Of a DNA stretch of 64,000 nt, positions 1-9,588 are shown in pieces (within the stretch, counting starts at the first letter, position 1; each line of letters starts with the position of its first letter). The stretch covers positions 86,962 to 150,961 of the forward strand of contig UEIF01000013.1 of NCBI GenBank assembly GCA_900468805.1, written 5' to 3'. The stretch comes from Hyphomicrobiales bacterium (GTDB taxonomy: Bacteria; Pseudomonadota; Alphaproteobacteria; Rhizobiales; Rhizobiaceae). The notes beneath the pieces are model-generated. The model saw nothing but the letters and a program-made list of their open reading frames with translations. It was not told where the DNA came from and searched no databases. The position numbers and the translations under genes are program-made.

Positions 1-2
1 CG

Positions 3-860
3 GGAAGCTTCAAACTCGGCGACCGCACGGTGAAGCGGCTCGGCTATGGCGCCATGCAGCTTGCCGGCAAGGGCGTCTTCGGGCCGCCGCGGGATCGTGA
101 CGAAGCCATCGCCGTTCTGCGCGAAGCGGTGGAAAGCGGCGTCAACCATATCGACACCAGCGATTTCTACGGTCCCCACGTCACCAACCAGATCATAAGG
201 GAAGCGCTGCATCCCTACAAGGACGATCTCGTCATCGTCACCAAGGTCGGCGCGCTGCGCGGGGCCGACGCCTCCTGGAACCCCGCCTTCTCGAAGGAAG
301 AGCTGACCGCGGCTATCCACAGCAACCTGAAAAACCTCGGCCTCGATGTCATCGAGGTGGTGAACCTGCGCGCCATGTTCGATGTACACGGCCCGGCCGA
401 AGGCTCGCTGGAAGCGCCGCTCACGGTTCTGGCTGAATTGCAGCAGCAGGGCCTGATCAAGCATATCGGCCTGTCGAATGTCACCGCAAAACAGGTGGAT
501 GACGGCCGCAAGATCACCGGGATCGTTGGAGTCCAGAACCAGTACAATCTCGCCAACCGCGGCGACGATGCGCTGATCGACAAGCTTGCCGCTGAGGGAA
601 CCGCCTACGTACCCTTCTTCCCGCTCGGCGGCTTCTCGCCGCTGCAATCCTCGACGCTCTCTGAGGTCGCAAGCCGCCTCAACGCCACGCCGCTGCAGGT
701 AGCGCTTGCCTGGCTCCTGAAGCGTGCGCCCAACATCCTGCTAATTCCCGGCACCTCCTCGCGCGGGCATCTCAGAGAGAACCTCGCTGTCGCAGACATC
801 GACTTGCAGGCCGACGTGATGGCCGAACTCGATGGCATTGCCGCGACGTCAGGCGTCTGA
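3..860 (+). CDS. Aldo/keto reductase, 5' end outside window
   Basis: NAD(P)H-dependent oxidoreductase of the aldo/keto reductase superfamily, cytosolic, substrate unknown. The reading frame is open from base 3 and encodes KLGDRTV before the internal GTG at 30. Homologues normally carry this stretch, so the true start lies left of the window. Visible family features are RLGYGAMQLAG, the Asp/Tyr of DTSDFYG, the Lys of VTKVG, and the late cofactor-binding segment LIPGTSSRGHLREN. The usual active-site His region reads VVNLR, so Asn stands where many AKRs have His; this variant occurs in some bacterial subfamilies. No operon partner is visible on the right; 260 bp follow before the next gene. Confidence 0.9.
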   Translation, partial: GSFKLGDRTVKRLGYGAMQLAGKGVFGPPRDRDEAIAVLREAVESGVNHIDTSDFYGPHVTNQIIREALHPYKDDLVIVTKVGALRGADASWNPAFSKEELTAAIHSNLKNLGLDVIEVVNLRAMFDVHGPAEGSLEAPLTVLAELQQQGLIKHIGLSNVTAKQVDDGRKITGIVGVQNQYNLANRGDDALIDKLAAEGTAYVPFFPLGGFSPLQSSTLSEVASRLNATPLQVALAWLLKRAPNILLIPGTSSRGHLRENLAVADIDLQADVMAELDGIAATSGV

Positions 861-1119
861 CTCAACGCAAGGCAAACGGAGCGCGGCGGATCGCCGTCGC
901 GCCCCGACGCCGCCTTACAGCGCCTCCCCAGATTGACGAATCGCGCCGGCATCGACATCTTCTGGCTCAGGCGTGGCCTGCGCCCAACCTCCAGCGATCC
1001 TCCCCGGCAGGATCTCTTAAGCGGAGGCAAAGGGACTTCCGTCTCGGGTTCGCTAACCTAGGTCCGATCGCTCGGGCGTGGTGGCCGGGGAACATGCGTC
1101 CGTGACGGAAAGGCCTACA

Positions 1120-2124
1120 ATGACCCATAACGGAAATCTCAAACGCAGGGTACGCGCCCGCGCCGCGAAAACCGGCGAATCCTACACCTCTGCTCTCAGC
1201 CATATCAGCAAACCGAAAACAGAGCCGCAACCGGATGAGCCCGCCGGCAAATTCCTGCGGCTGGCAGTCGCCCAGACCTCGGTCTGCCTCGACCCGCGCG
1301 ATGCCGCAGCATTCCGTGCAAATGGTGCAGAAATGCGCCACCTGATGCGCCAGGCGAGCGAGGCCGGCGCCCGACTTCTCCACTTCCCGGAGGGGACGAT
1401 CTGCTTTCCCCACAAGCGTATCCTCTCCGAAATCGGCCCGGCAGAAATCGGCGCTGCCGATTGGAGCCGCTACCAATGGGAGGTTCTGCGCGAGGAGCTT
1501 GAAGAGACGAGAAAGCTTGCGAGGAAACTAAGACTCTGGACGGTCTTCGGTGCACCCCATCGGCTGACCCCGCCGCACCGGCCGCATAACAGCCTCTATG
1601 TCATCTCCGACCGGGGCGAACTGGTGACACGTTATGACGAGCGCCTGCTCTCCCACACCAAGATTTCCTTCATGTATTCGCCAGGCAAGATCCCCGTCAC
1701 CTTCGAGGTGGACGGCATCCGCTTCGGCTGCGCCGCCGGCATGGAAACGCATTACCCTGAGATCTTCATCGAATATGAAAGGCTCGATGTGGATTGCGTG
1801 CTCTTCTCCACATCGGGAGAAACACCCTCCGCAGCACCTCCCTTTGCCGCCGAAGTGCTGGGCCTTGCCGCCAGCAACACCTATTGGGTGAGCTACGCCG
1901 CCCACGCGCCGCAAAGCGCGATCGCTCCCTGCGGCATCGCCGCCCCCAATGGCCAATGGGCAGCCCTCTGCCCAACGGACGGCACGCCCGGCATCGCCTT
2001 TGCCGACATTGCCACCAATCCAGCCAACCCCGCCCGCCCCTGGCGACGCACCGCCCGCGGCGATCTCTACCGGCTGCACCAGATCGAGGGGGATCCGAGA
2101 AGCGACAGCCGCGAAGCCTTCTGA
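1120..2124 (+). CDS. Nitrilase-fold (carbon-nitrogen hydrolase family) protein, catalytic Cys missing
   Basis: A 334-aa protein. Residues about 50-320 match the carbon-nitrogen hydrolase fold: LRLAVAQTSVCL at the first strand, the Glu in HFPEGT, and the segment GIRFGCAAGMETHYPE. In active members this last segment reads like GxxICYDxxFPE. Aligned on the PE, the Cys position is Gly, and the usual Lys region reads RYDERLL, so two of the Glu-Lys-Cys triad residues appear lost. An N-terminal tail carries KTGESYTSAL, a short motif that I have not tied to a function. The ATG at 1120 is chosen because GGAAAGG lies 7 nt upstream; a GTG at 1078 is in frame but has no ribosome site. The protein may be a non-hydrolytic member or bind an acyl/amide ligand. 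Confidence 0.75.
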   Translation: MTHNGNLKRRVRARAAKTGESYTSALSHISKPKTEPQPDEPAGKFLRLAVAQTSVCLDPRDAAAFRANGAEMRHLMRQASEAGARLLHFPEGTICFPHKRILSEIGPAEIGAADWSRYQWEVLREELEETRKLARKLRLWTVFGAPHRLTPPHRPHNSLYVISDRGELVTRYDERLLSHTKISFMYSPGKIPVTFEVDGIRFGCAAGMETHYPEIFIEYERLDVDCVLFSTSGETPSAAPPFAAEVLGLAASNTYWVSYAAHAPQSAIAPCGIAAPNGQWAALCPTDGTPGIAFADIATNPANPARPWRRTARGDLYRLHQIEGDPRSDSREAF

Positions 2125-2536
2125 AGCCACAAACAGACTGGCGGACACTCAGTCCGCCAGCTTTAAATCACCTAACATATTGTATTTAATACGATTTTCG
2201 GCCACGGTAAATCCTAATCCTAAATATCCCTGTCAACTAAAGTCAGACCTAGTACTGCCACAATCTTTTCCCCAAATAGTTGTCGAAACACACAGACCCG
2301 ACCATTGGGGGTGACGTCTTGGAGTGCTTTCTGAACGAACTCGCTTTATACGCGGTGCGAGCGCTGTGCGAGACGCTCATCGAGCTGGCTTGGGCGCATT
2401 GGCGCAAAAAGCGACGTGAGCGCAAGCATGCAGTCGACATGCAAGCTTTCAGAGCCGGTAATGGCATCCAACAGCGGCAGGTTCGTAGCGGAACTGATCC
2501 GGTCGGCTTGGCCGACCGACCAGACCATTCGCAGCA
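2125..2536. other. Intergenic, no supported gene
   Basis: A 412-bp gap. The first 130 bp are clearly AT-richer than the surroundings. From about 2280 a plus-strand frame reads like coding sequence (ECFLNELALYAVRALCE) for about 50 codons, but it has no good start and runs into the antisense of the next gene. It may be a gene fragment left at the edge of the phage remnant. Confidence 0.4.
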
Positions 2537-5500
2537 TCAGTCGCGCACTGCCCGTTTCGCTTCCGGCACCAGCATCCCGTCAATCAACCACCGCCAGTAA
2601 GGCAGGCTCGCGAACGGCATCAGCCGGTGGGCCGTGGCAATGTCGCCTTCCGTCATGCCGGGCGCATTGCCTGTGACCGCGCCCTTCGCATTGGCGAGTC
2701 CTAGGCCGCCGGCGGCGGAGTGGCTCGCCGGCGCTTTCTGGCTGGCGTCAGGGAAGAGCGCCAATGCGCCGGCATAGACGCCAGGGACACCCATTTTTTC
2801 GAGCGCGTTGTTGATTTCGAAGCCGACAGCGAAGATGCCGGAGCGGTCGAGCCCTTCCATTGCCCAGGTGCCGGGATCGTCGGGAAGCTCGCCGCCCGTT
2901 TCCAACTGCTTCAGAGCGTAGAGGAAAGCGCCAATCGTCGTCAGGCAGACGATACCGCCGACGAGGCGGGTCTTGTCTTCCGGCAGGCCGCGGATCAGCA
3001 CGCGTTGATTGGCGGCGATAGTAAGGGATCTGAACCGCAGGAGGGCATGGCCGAGAGGCGTCGATGCAAAGAGCGGCACGTTGTCCGCACCCTTGGTGAC
3101 GAGGATGGAATCGGCGTCCTTGTTGATCGCGGCGCGGAAGGCGCGGCGGGTAATTGCGGCTTTCGCATCGTCGCCCCAGGCTTGCGTGTTGGCGACCTTG
3201 ACCCCATGGAGCGTTTCGCCGTGGCTGACGAACAAGTGGCCGAGGTCTTCGGCGCCCTGCATGCCGATGCCGAGGGCGCCCATATAGGCGCGCTCTTCGG
3301 CCGGCAGGGAGGCAAAGCCACTTTGCGCGGCCTTCTCGGCATTTGCCAGAATGCGGTTCTGGATGAGGCGCGAAGCGAGCGTCTTTTGAAAATCGTCCCA
3401 ATGCGTGAGGCCGCTCATGAGCCGCACGCCGGTGGTCATGTTGCCGAGGAAGCGTTCGAACACGCGGCCGTCAGCATAGGGATCGGTGATTCCGGCAAGC
3501 GAGGCCATGCGGGATGCGAGGATTTTCTCGCCGATGGCGCCGGCAAGCGCGGCTTCCGTCCCGCCGAGCCCGGCCGCCTGCACTCCGCGCAGCATCGGTC
3601 CGATTCCGTCCCTGATATGGGCAGAGATGCCATGCACCATTGCCGGGCGCACGGCATCGGCAACCGCGCCGATCTGCAACCCGCCCATCGCCCGCATGTA
3701 ATTGAAGGTACCGGCGCCGGCCAGGATACGCACCCAGTTCGTGTCTCGGATTTCCGGATGGCCATTGCCGCGCAACATCTCGCGCGCCGCCTGCAGGTCG
3801 GCCATATCGGCGCGCTCTTGCAGATCGAGACGCTTCAGCGCAGCCGGATCGTCGCCCGCCCCGGCGCGCAGTTCGGCATAATCCAACCGCACCAGCTCGA
3901 AGGCCTCTTTCATGTCAGGCGATCCGAAACGCTCGGCAAGGTCGATATCAGCGACCATGACGCGGGCATAGCGACGGCCGATGAGATCGGCGTCGTCTTC
4001 GAGAAACTTTTCGACGAGCGCGTCGGGAATTTCGAAGCTGCGTTCCTTCAGCGGGCCGCTTGCGGCAAGGGTGAAATTCTCCGGCTGGAAGCCATCGGCC
4101 GCCCGGCCGGTCAGCCTGTCGTGGATATCATCGACGATGCCTTCGACATAATCGGCCCGGTCGGCATCGTCCAAGAATTCGAACGTGCCGTGCGAGGCAT
4201 GGTCGGCAATCCGGCTATCGACCTTGCCGATCCTGGCGAGATCGCTGACAAGGCCGCGATCGGGGTCGGCGGCATCCATGTCGCGGGCGATGCTGCCGGC
4301 GACGTATTGGAAGCCCGCCTCGAACTGCTCGAGCGCTTCGTCGGGCAGATGCCTGATGATGCCGCCGGCGAGATCGGCAAGGCCGGCCCCGTGACCAGCC
4401 ATGCGCCCGACCATGCCGGATTCTAGATCGGCTTTTTCGCTTTCCAGGCTCGAAAGCGTCTTTTCCTTTCCGGCCGCCTCGCGCGCCATTGCGACGGAAA
4501 CCTGCCCGTCCAAATAGGCGCGCAGGATGGTCTTGAATTCCTGCTTGTCGGCTTCGATCGCCTGAGGATTCCATAGGCGCGAGAAATAGGATTCGGCGGT
4601 GGCGGCATCGACGTCTTTTGGCAGCAGACCGCTATCGATCGCCCGCTTCTTCAGGGGCTCGATGACATAGGAGCGCCAGGCGCCCGCGGCTTGCGCGACG
4701 CCTTCGATATCGCTTTTGTCGCCGCGGCGCATGGTGCGCCCGACCTCTTGATAAAACTGCTTTTCGGTCAGCGACAGCCCCGCCTTGCGCGCTTTCGTAT
4801 AGGCGGAGCGCTGGGCCGCGACGGCCTGCGAAACGGGCCCGCGGGTGAATTCGTGCATGGTCGTCCCGGCGGCGATATCGCCCTCGCCCGCCATAGTCTT
4901 CGTCAGGTAGACGGGGTTTTCCATCATCTGCGAACCGATCTGGCGCGCGGAGGCGGAAGGGCTGTGCAGCGTGCGCAGGAGCGGATTGAGCTTTGCCGTG
5001 TCTCTGGCAACGTCTGACGCCGCGGGCCTGGCAATGGAGAGATCGGCGGATGTTTCCGGCCGCGTGCCTGCGTCATCGGCGGACGACGGAACGGAAAAGC
5101 CCATCATTTCTGCATGAAGCGTGTTCGTGCCGGCATCGAATCCCGGCGCTTTGGCGGCGTCGAAGGCGCGCGCGGCGGCGGCGTGTTCAAGGCGCGTCAT
5201 GAGAAAGGCGCGGCGGCCGCCCATCACGCTCCTAAAAAGTGCCGAGCCACCGATGTGCTTCAACGACTCGTCGACCGTGCGCAATTCCTGGCTGGCGTGC
5301 AAGCCCGCCTCCTGCGCGGCCTTGGAGGCAGCGCCAGCGGCCCCTGCACGCAGCGCGGATCGGATGATGGAATAGCCCTTGCCGACCTTCACCGGCGCGG
5401 TGGCCGGAATAAGAGAGGTCACATCGAGGAAGGCCGCCGCGAGATTCATGGCCTGCCCGAACAGTCCGGCCCGCTCCAGAACCTCGCGGTCCCTGTTCTC

Positions 5501-5839
5501 CTGATCGATATCCGCCTTCACCGCATCCATCGCCTTCTTGTTGAAGACATCGAGGAAATGATCGCCGTATTCTTCGTAGCCTTTCAGGTTCTCCGGATCG
5601 AAGGGACGAAAATCATGGTCGATATCGTAATAGCCTCCCGTCGCCTTTTCGTAGAGCTTGTTCGACGTGACGGTCGAGCCAATAAGATTGCTCTTTCGCA
5701 ATGCTGCGAAGGCCGTCGTGAAGGCCGTCGTAATGACATCGGGACGTGGGGCGGGAGCCGGCGCGCCCACCTGCTGCTGGAGGAGATAATCGGATTCCAG
5801 GGGTGTCTCGGGGCTCGCCCGGCTTTCATCGAATGGCAT
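2537..5839 (-). CDS. Large phage internal virion / ejection-type protein (1100 aa)
   Basis: Probable phage DNA-ejection protein, recognised from its size, composition and partner rather than from one motif. The 1100 residues are Ala-rich and mostly helical. An N-terminal segment reads FDPENLKGYEEYGDHF, there are hydrophobic stretches near residues 130-180 and 960-990, and a C-terminal segment LLRFRSLTIAANQRVLI resembles the C-terminal part of podovirus internal virion proteins. It starts 3 nt after the stop of the next gene upstream, so the pair is one transcription unit. Head, portal or tail genes are not present nearby. It could instead belong to a domesticated phage-derived particle. Confidence 0.65.
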   Translation of the reverse strand: MPFDESRASPETPLESDYLLQQQVGAPAPAPRPDVITTAFTTAFAALRKSNLIGSTVTSNKLYEKATGGYYDIDHDFRPFDPENLKGYEEYGDHFLDVFNKKAMDAVKADIDQENRDREVLERAGLFGQAMNLAAAFLDVTSLIPATAPVKVGKGYSIIRSALRAGAAGAASKAAQEAGLHASQELRTVDESLKHIGGSALFRSVMGGRRAFLMTRLEHAAAARAFDAAKAPGFDAGTNTLHAEMMGFSVPSSADDAGTRPETSADLSIARPAASDVARDTAKLNPLLRTLHSPSASARQIGSQMMENPVYLTKTMAGEGDIAAGTTMHEFTRGPVSQAVAAQRSAYTKARKAGLSLTEKQFYQEVGRTMRRGDKSDIEGVAQAAGAWRSYVIEPLKKRAIDSGLLPKDVDAATAESYFSRLWNPQAIEADKQEFKTILRAYLDGQVSVAMAREAAGKEKTLSSLESEKADLESGMVGRMAGHGAGLADLAGGIIRHLPDEALEQFEAGFQYVAGSIARDMDAADPDRGLVSDLARIGKVDSRIADHASHGTFEFLDDADRADYVEGIVDDIHDRLTGRAADGFQPENFTLAASGPLKERSFEIPDALVEKFLEDDADLIGRRYARVMVADIDLAERFGSPDMKEAFELVRLDYAELRAGAGDDPAALKRLDLQERADMADLQAAREMLRGNGHPEIRDTNWVRILAGAGTFNYMRAMGGLQIGAVADAVRPAMVHGISAHIRDGIGPMLRGVQAAGLGGTEAALAGAIGEKILASRMASLAGITDPYADGRVFERFLGNMTTGVRLMSGLTHWDDFQKTLASRLIQNRILANAEKAAQSGFASLPAEERAYMGALGIGMQGAEDLGHLFVSHGETLHGVKVANTQAWGDDAKAAITRRAFRAAINKDADSILVTKGADNVPLFASTPLGHALLRFRSLTIAANQRVLIRGLPEDKTRLVGGIVCLTTIGAFLYALKQLETGGELPDDPGTWAMEGLDRSGIFAVGFEINNALEKMGVPGVYAGALALFPDASQKAPASHSAAGGLGLANAKGAVTGNAPGMTEGDIATAHRLMPFASLPYWRWLIDGMLVPEAKRAVRD

Positions 5840-5842
5840 GGA

Positions 5843-8680
5843 TCAATTCTTTCTTTTCGTTTTTGGCAGCACGCCGGGCAGATCGCGGAATGTTGGTGCA
5901 GGATCGGGGGATGACGGCGCGGGTTTGGGAGGCAGCAACCGTGGGTCCATCATCGACTGCGGCAAGGAAAGCTGCCAGGCGAGGACCTTTTCGCGGTCGC
6001 GCCCGAATTCGGTGTGCTGCAAATTCTCCAGACGCTCAGCCTCCTGCTCGGCGTGCTTTTTGACGAGCGCTGCTTTCCTGGCGGCTGCAATCTCCTCGGG
6101 GGTCGGCGGGGTCGCAAAGAACGGTTTGCGGTAGTGCTGCAAAACGCCGTCCTTGTCCCTGTAGTAGATCTGGTAATGAGGCGCGATGCCGGCGGCTATG
6201 TCGTTTTCCGTGTCCTGGTCCGCATCGAGGAAGGCCTCGTCATGTGTGACGCCATCGTCGGCAAGAGCCTTGTTCAACTGCTCCCCGATATAGCCGTGGG
6301 AACCGTCCCAGTCGGCCGGATAGGTCTTTTCCGGCGGCAAATGGGTGACGACTTTTGGCCCGTCCATCGTGAATTCCGACGTGCCGTAACGGCGCTTGAT
6401 ACGATCATTCGCAAGCGTCGTACCCGCATCGATATCGCCGCCGGCGTCGAAAATGCTTTCCGTCAGAATGTCCTTGTAGTCGCTGACGATCGCAGCCGAC
6501 TGCCGCGGATTGCTCCCGAGGCTCGGCGCAAAGCTGAACCAGCCTTCGTCATAGATGCCGCTCACCTTTCCTTCTGTCGCAAGACGGTCGATCGCATCTT
6601 TCATCTGTTTCGTGTCCATCAGCGCCGAGCGCTGGCGCACCTTGTCGCGGTCTTTGCGATCGATGATGCGCCGGGCGGCAATGGCGGGCGTCAGGCCCAC
6701 ATCATCGACGTAATGCGAATAGAGGGCCACGTCGTCGGCAAGTTCGGCCCCGCCCGTCATCCAGCCGAGTGCGCCGGGAGAGGCGATCGAAATCCGGCTG
6801 GCAAGATCGAGCGCGTCAACCGTGCCATCGAGATCGCGGTTCGCGAGAGCCATACGCAAGCTGCTGCCGACCGCAGTCGGCACCGCGCCGGTCTGGCGGA
6901 TCTGGTTGAGCAGCAGCGGCTCGAGCTGCGCAGGCGCGGCGGGCAATGAAATCGCCTCCCAGACGTCATCGTTGGCCTTGCGGCCGTTTTCGCTATAGGG
7001 AGCGATGACGAGCTTGCCAGCATGGAACGCCTCGACATTGGTGCGCGTTTCGAGCGCTTCCCGGTTCTTCTCGTCAAGGGTGTTGATTAGCATAACCTTG
7101 TCGCCGACATCGATGAGGGTATCGGCATGGATATCGCGCGTCGTCAGCGACGTATCGCCATTGTCGATGCGCTGGCGGTAAGCCTCGGCCTGCGCCACCT
7201 GGGCGGCTTTCTCCCGCGATGCCTGCTGCAGTGCGGCGGCCCGCGCGCCATCGGCGGCACTCTGGCGGATCTCATCGGCATAGGCCGGCGGCAGGCCGCT
7301 CAGGACGCTTTCCATCGCCTGCGAGAATTGCGGCCCGGCGGCTTGCGGCATGGTTGCTTCGGGGTTGGCCGTCGTGGTGAAGGCGCCCGCAGCAGCCCCC
7401 GCCGCCGCAGAAACAGCTAGAGGTGCCGACCTTGCCGCCCCCATGCGCTTGGAAAATTCCGTATCGGAAATCTTCAGCAAGCCTTCCCAGGTCGTCTTCA
7501 GGCCGGCGCGGATGGCAGCATAATTGCCGTCCTGGATATCGCGCGCCAGATCGCGGCCGGTATTCGTGCGGTAATCGGCCTGGGCCAGCCAGGCGGCGGC
7601 GCGGTCCTGCGAGGCCGGCGAAAAATCCGTCAGCCCCAGCGCCGCTGCGGCCCGCTCCCAGGTTCCCTTGACGAACTGGTAGCGTCCGGTCGCCGTCGTC
7701 GTGCCGCCGGCGCCGATAAGGCCGGGATGGGCGGCATAATCCCGGATGCGCTGGCCGCCATTCATCATGTCGTAAGCCGGCGATTCCGTGCCTGAAATGA
7801 CGGAAAGCAGCGCATATTGATTGTGGCTCAGGCCTCGGGCCGCAAACTGCCCCGGTGCCGGATTGGAGGCGTTGACATGCGCCGCATCGGCGCTCGCGGC
7901 CTTCTTCAGGCCGGGTTTCAGCCTGTCGAGCAGGACCATGTGATCCTGCGGCGCGATATCGGCACCGTGATCGGTCGCATATTTCGCGGCCCTGACCGTG
8001 TCGCTCTCGGCAATGCGCAGGGCAGATTGCAGGCGCACGTTGCTGAGATAGGTCGCCCGCTCCAGCAGCCGGCGCTCCTCGCCCCAGCCTTCCTTGGCGC
8101 CGCGAGCATCGAGCTCCTGCAGGCCGCGGCCGACGAAGCCATTCCACCTGGTCTCATCGTCGGGCGTCTGGATTGCCTGGCGCGAGAAGTTTTCCGCCGC
8201 TGCCGTGTGTTCCTGCAGTAGCCATTTCTTCGTCTCGTCGGCTTTCTTGACCATGCCGGAGCGCAGCGCGTCGGTTTCGTAGGCGGCAACCTGCTTGTTG
8301 AAGAGGCCCGTTTGCGCCGGCGACATCTTCGCGACGATATCGCGCTTCAGCCCCTGGACGCTCTTCTGGTAGGCGTCGAACCCTTCGACCGCCTGCCGCC
8401 CCTGCGTATTGGCATAGCCGGTATCGGGGTCGTAAAGCAGTTTGTCTTTTGCCTGCAGCCACTGATTGGCGCCATCGCTGACGACGGCCTCATCGCGCAT
8501 CTGCTGCACACGCTGCACCGCTTCGGCCGCGACATCGATGCCACCAGCAACGGACTGCAGCCCTTTGCCGATCGCCGAGCCGAAGGCATCGGCCGTCGCA
8601 CCGCCAACGAGCGTTTCGGTATATTCGGGCCGCAGTGCAACGCGGTCCTGATTTTCTTGATAGAGGGGAACCTTGACCAA
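5843..8680 (-). CDS. Phage ejection protein with GH104-type muramidase domain (945 aa)
   Basis: A very long helical protein with an embedded peptidoglycan-cleaving domain at about residues 288-400. The block reads SVISGTESPAYDMMNGG, then ATGRYQFVKGTWERAA and FSPASQDRAAAWLAQADY, the pattern of lambda R-like lytic transglycosylases (GH104); the Glu of GTES is the expected catalytic residue. In podoviruses an ejected virion protein carries such an activity to open the cell wall during DNA entry. The start is TTG at 8680 with AAAGG about 10 nt upstream; a stop lies just upstream in frame and no ATG intervenes. It is translationally adjacent to the 1100-aa protein. Confidence 0.75.
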   Translation of the reverse strand: MVKVPLYQENQDRVALRPEYTETLVGGATADAFGSAIGKGLQSVAGGIDVAAEAVQRVQQMRDEAVVSDGANQWLQAKDKLLYDPDTGYANTQGRQAVEGFDAYQKSVQGLKRDIVAKMSPAQTGLFNKQVAAYETDALRSGMVKKADETKKWLLQEHTAAAENFSRQAIQTPDDETRWNGFVGRGLQELDARGAKEGWGEERRLLERATYLSNVRLQSALRIAESDTVRAAKYATDHGADIAPQDHMVLLDRLKPGLKKAASADAAHVNASNPAPGQFAARGLSHNQYALLSVISGTESPAYDMMNGGQRIRDYAAHPGLIGAGGTTTATGRYQFVKGTWERAAAALGLTDFSPASQDRAAAWLAQADYRTNTGRDLARDIQDGNYAAIRAGLKTTWEGLLKISDTEFSKRMGAARSAPLAVSAAAGAAAGAFTTTANPEATMPQAAGPQFSQAMESVLSGLPPAYADEIRQSAADGARAAALQQASREKAAQVAQAEAYRQRIDNGDTSLTTRDIHADTLIDVGDKVMLINTLDEKNREALETRTNVEAFHAGKLVIAPYSENGRKANDDVWEAISLPAAPAQLEPLLLNQIRQTGAVPTAVGSSLRMALANRDLDGTVDALDLASRISIASPGALGWMTGGAELADDVALYSHYVDDVGLTPAIAARRIIDRKDRDKVRQRSALMDTKQMKDAIDRLATEGKVSGIYDEGWFSFAPSLGSNPRQSAAIVSDYKDILTESIFDAGGDIDAGTTLANDRIKRRYGTSEFTMDGPKVVTHLPPEKTYPADWDGSHGYIGEQLNKALADDGVTHDEAFLDADQDTENDIAAGIAPHYQIYYRDKDGVLQHYRKPFFATPPTPEEIAAARKAALVKKHAEQEAERLENLQHTEFGRDREKVLAWQLSLPQSMMDPRLLPPKPAPSSPDPAPTFRDLPGVLPKTKRKN

Positions 8681-8980
8681 ATCCGCGGCCTTTCTTCGTC
8701 GTATTGCTGATCACAACGAACATCGGCAGGAAAGGTTGAGTCCGAGACAGACGACCGGAGAAAGCCAGGTCTCATCGAAGCCCGAGAACTCCTGGCTGCA
8801 TAGACTGAAGGCAGGAGGACTTCTCCACTCCTTCTGGAAAGGTCAGGTCTTTGGATGTCAGGTAATTTCCTCCTGGGTGAATGCCGGCCCCGACCGATTC
8901 GGCCAGCGCGCGCCGTCAACCGCGATTTTCGCTGTCAACCGTTCGCACCCTATCCATGACGCCAAACGAGGAATGGCATC
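8681..8980. other. Divergent intergenic region of phage remnant
   Basis: About 300 bp between the minus-strand ejection genes and the plus-strand small membrane genes. It should hold promoters for both, but I could not pick convincing -35/-10 pairs, an operator or a repeat. Confidence 0.4.
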
Positions 8981-9232
8981 ATGGATGAGACCACCCGCAA
9001 CGAGCTCGATAAACTCCACGGCAGGATCAACGATTTGAAGGAGCGCGTCGTCTCGCTGGAAGCGCAGCAGCCGCATATCAATGCCGCGCTGCTGCGCATC
9101 GAAGGCAGCGTCGAAAAGCTCGCAAACCGCATCGGCAAGGCGTTCTGGGCGGTCGTCGCCATCGTGCTGACGCCGCTCGCCGGGCTGTTGATCAAGGCGA
9201 TCGCCTCCGGCGCGCTCGCCCGCTTTCTCTAA
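8981..9232 (+). CDS. Small coiled-coil/TM phage-type protein
   Basis: An 83-aa protein. Residues 1-50 form a heptad-like helix (LDKLHGRINDLKERVVSLEAQ) and residues 52-78 one strongly hydrophobic segment (FWAVVAIVLTPLAGLLIKAI). This layout is common among small phage proteins encoded next to holins. Ribosome site GAGGA lies about 10 nt before the ATG. It heads a plus-strand run of three small membrane genes, which suggests a lysis or membrane-modulating role; that role is inferred from position only. Confidence 0.65.
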   Translation: MDETTRNELDKLHGRINDLKERVVSLEAQQPHINAALLRIEGSVEKLANRIGKAFWAVVAIVLTPLAGLLIKAIASGALARFL

Positions 9233-9310
9233 GCAATTCCAGCAAAAGTGCGTAGCGGTTTTGTGCACGGAATTGCGGGAAAACAAAGAGATGGAGCATT
9301 TCCCTGATTC
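9233..9310. repeat. RIME-like palindromic intergenic element
   Basis: Begins with GCAATTCC (9233-9240), has AAAAGTGCGTAGCGGTTTT in the middle, and closes with the exact reverse complement GGAATTGC (9269-9276), followed by AAAACAAAGAGATGGAGC. I recognise this as resembling the dispersed intergenic mosaic repeats of Rhizobium genomes. It begins at the end of the 83-aa gene, so it may also form the 3' hairpin of that transcript. Confidence 0.65.
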
Positions 9311-9384
9311 AAATTCTCTGAGTTCACCCCGACAACCCTTCCCAAACCATCCTGCCGCCATCCACCATCATTAGGGCAGCAGAC

Positions 9385-9588
9385 ATGACCCTCGTCTTCA
9401 TCCGCATTCTCCTGCGTTACCTCGCCGCCATCCTCGTCACCCGTGGGCTGATCGCCCCCGATCTCGGCGAAATGATCTCGCGTGATCCCGATGTCGCTAT
9501 GGCCCTTCAGGTCGCCTCCGGCGTGCTCATCGCCGCCATTGCCGAAGGCTGGTATTTTCTGGCGCACCGCTGCGGATGGGCGAAATGA
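9385..9588 (+). CDS. Small two-TM phage-type membrane protein
   Basis: A 67-aa protein with two hydrophobic segments: about residues 5-24 (FIRILLRYLAAILVTRGLIA) and 41-60 (LQVASGVLIAAIAEGWYFLA). The stop codon overlaps the start region of the next gene (ATGA at 9585), which implies translational coupling. Size and topology fit an accessory holin or antiholin-like protein of rhizobial prophages, but no specific family is recognised. Confidence 0.6.
   Translation: MTLVFIRILLRYLAAILVTRGLIAPDLGEMISRDPDVAMALQVASGVLIAAIAEGWYFLAHRCGWAK

Noticed and set aside
2720..4426. 568-codon plus-strand frame
   Set aside because: Antisense to the 1100-aa ejection protein, with no ribosome site or recognisable domain.
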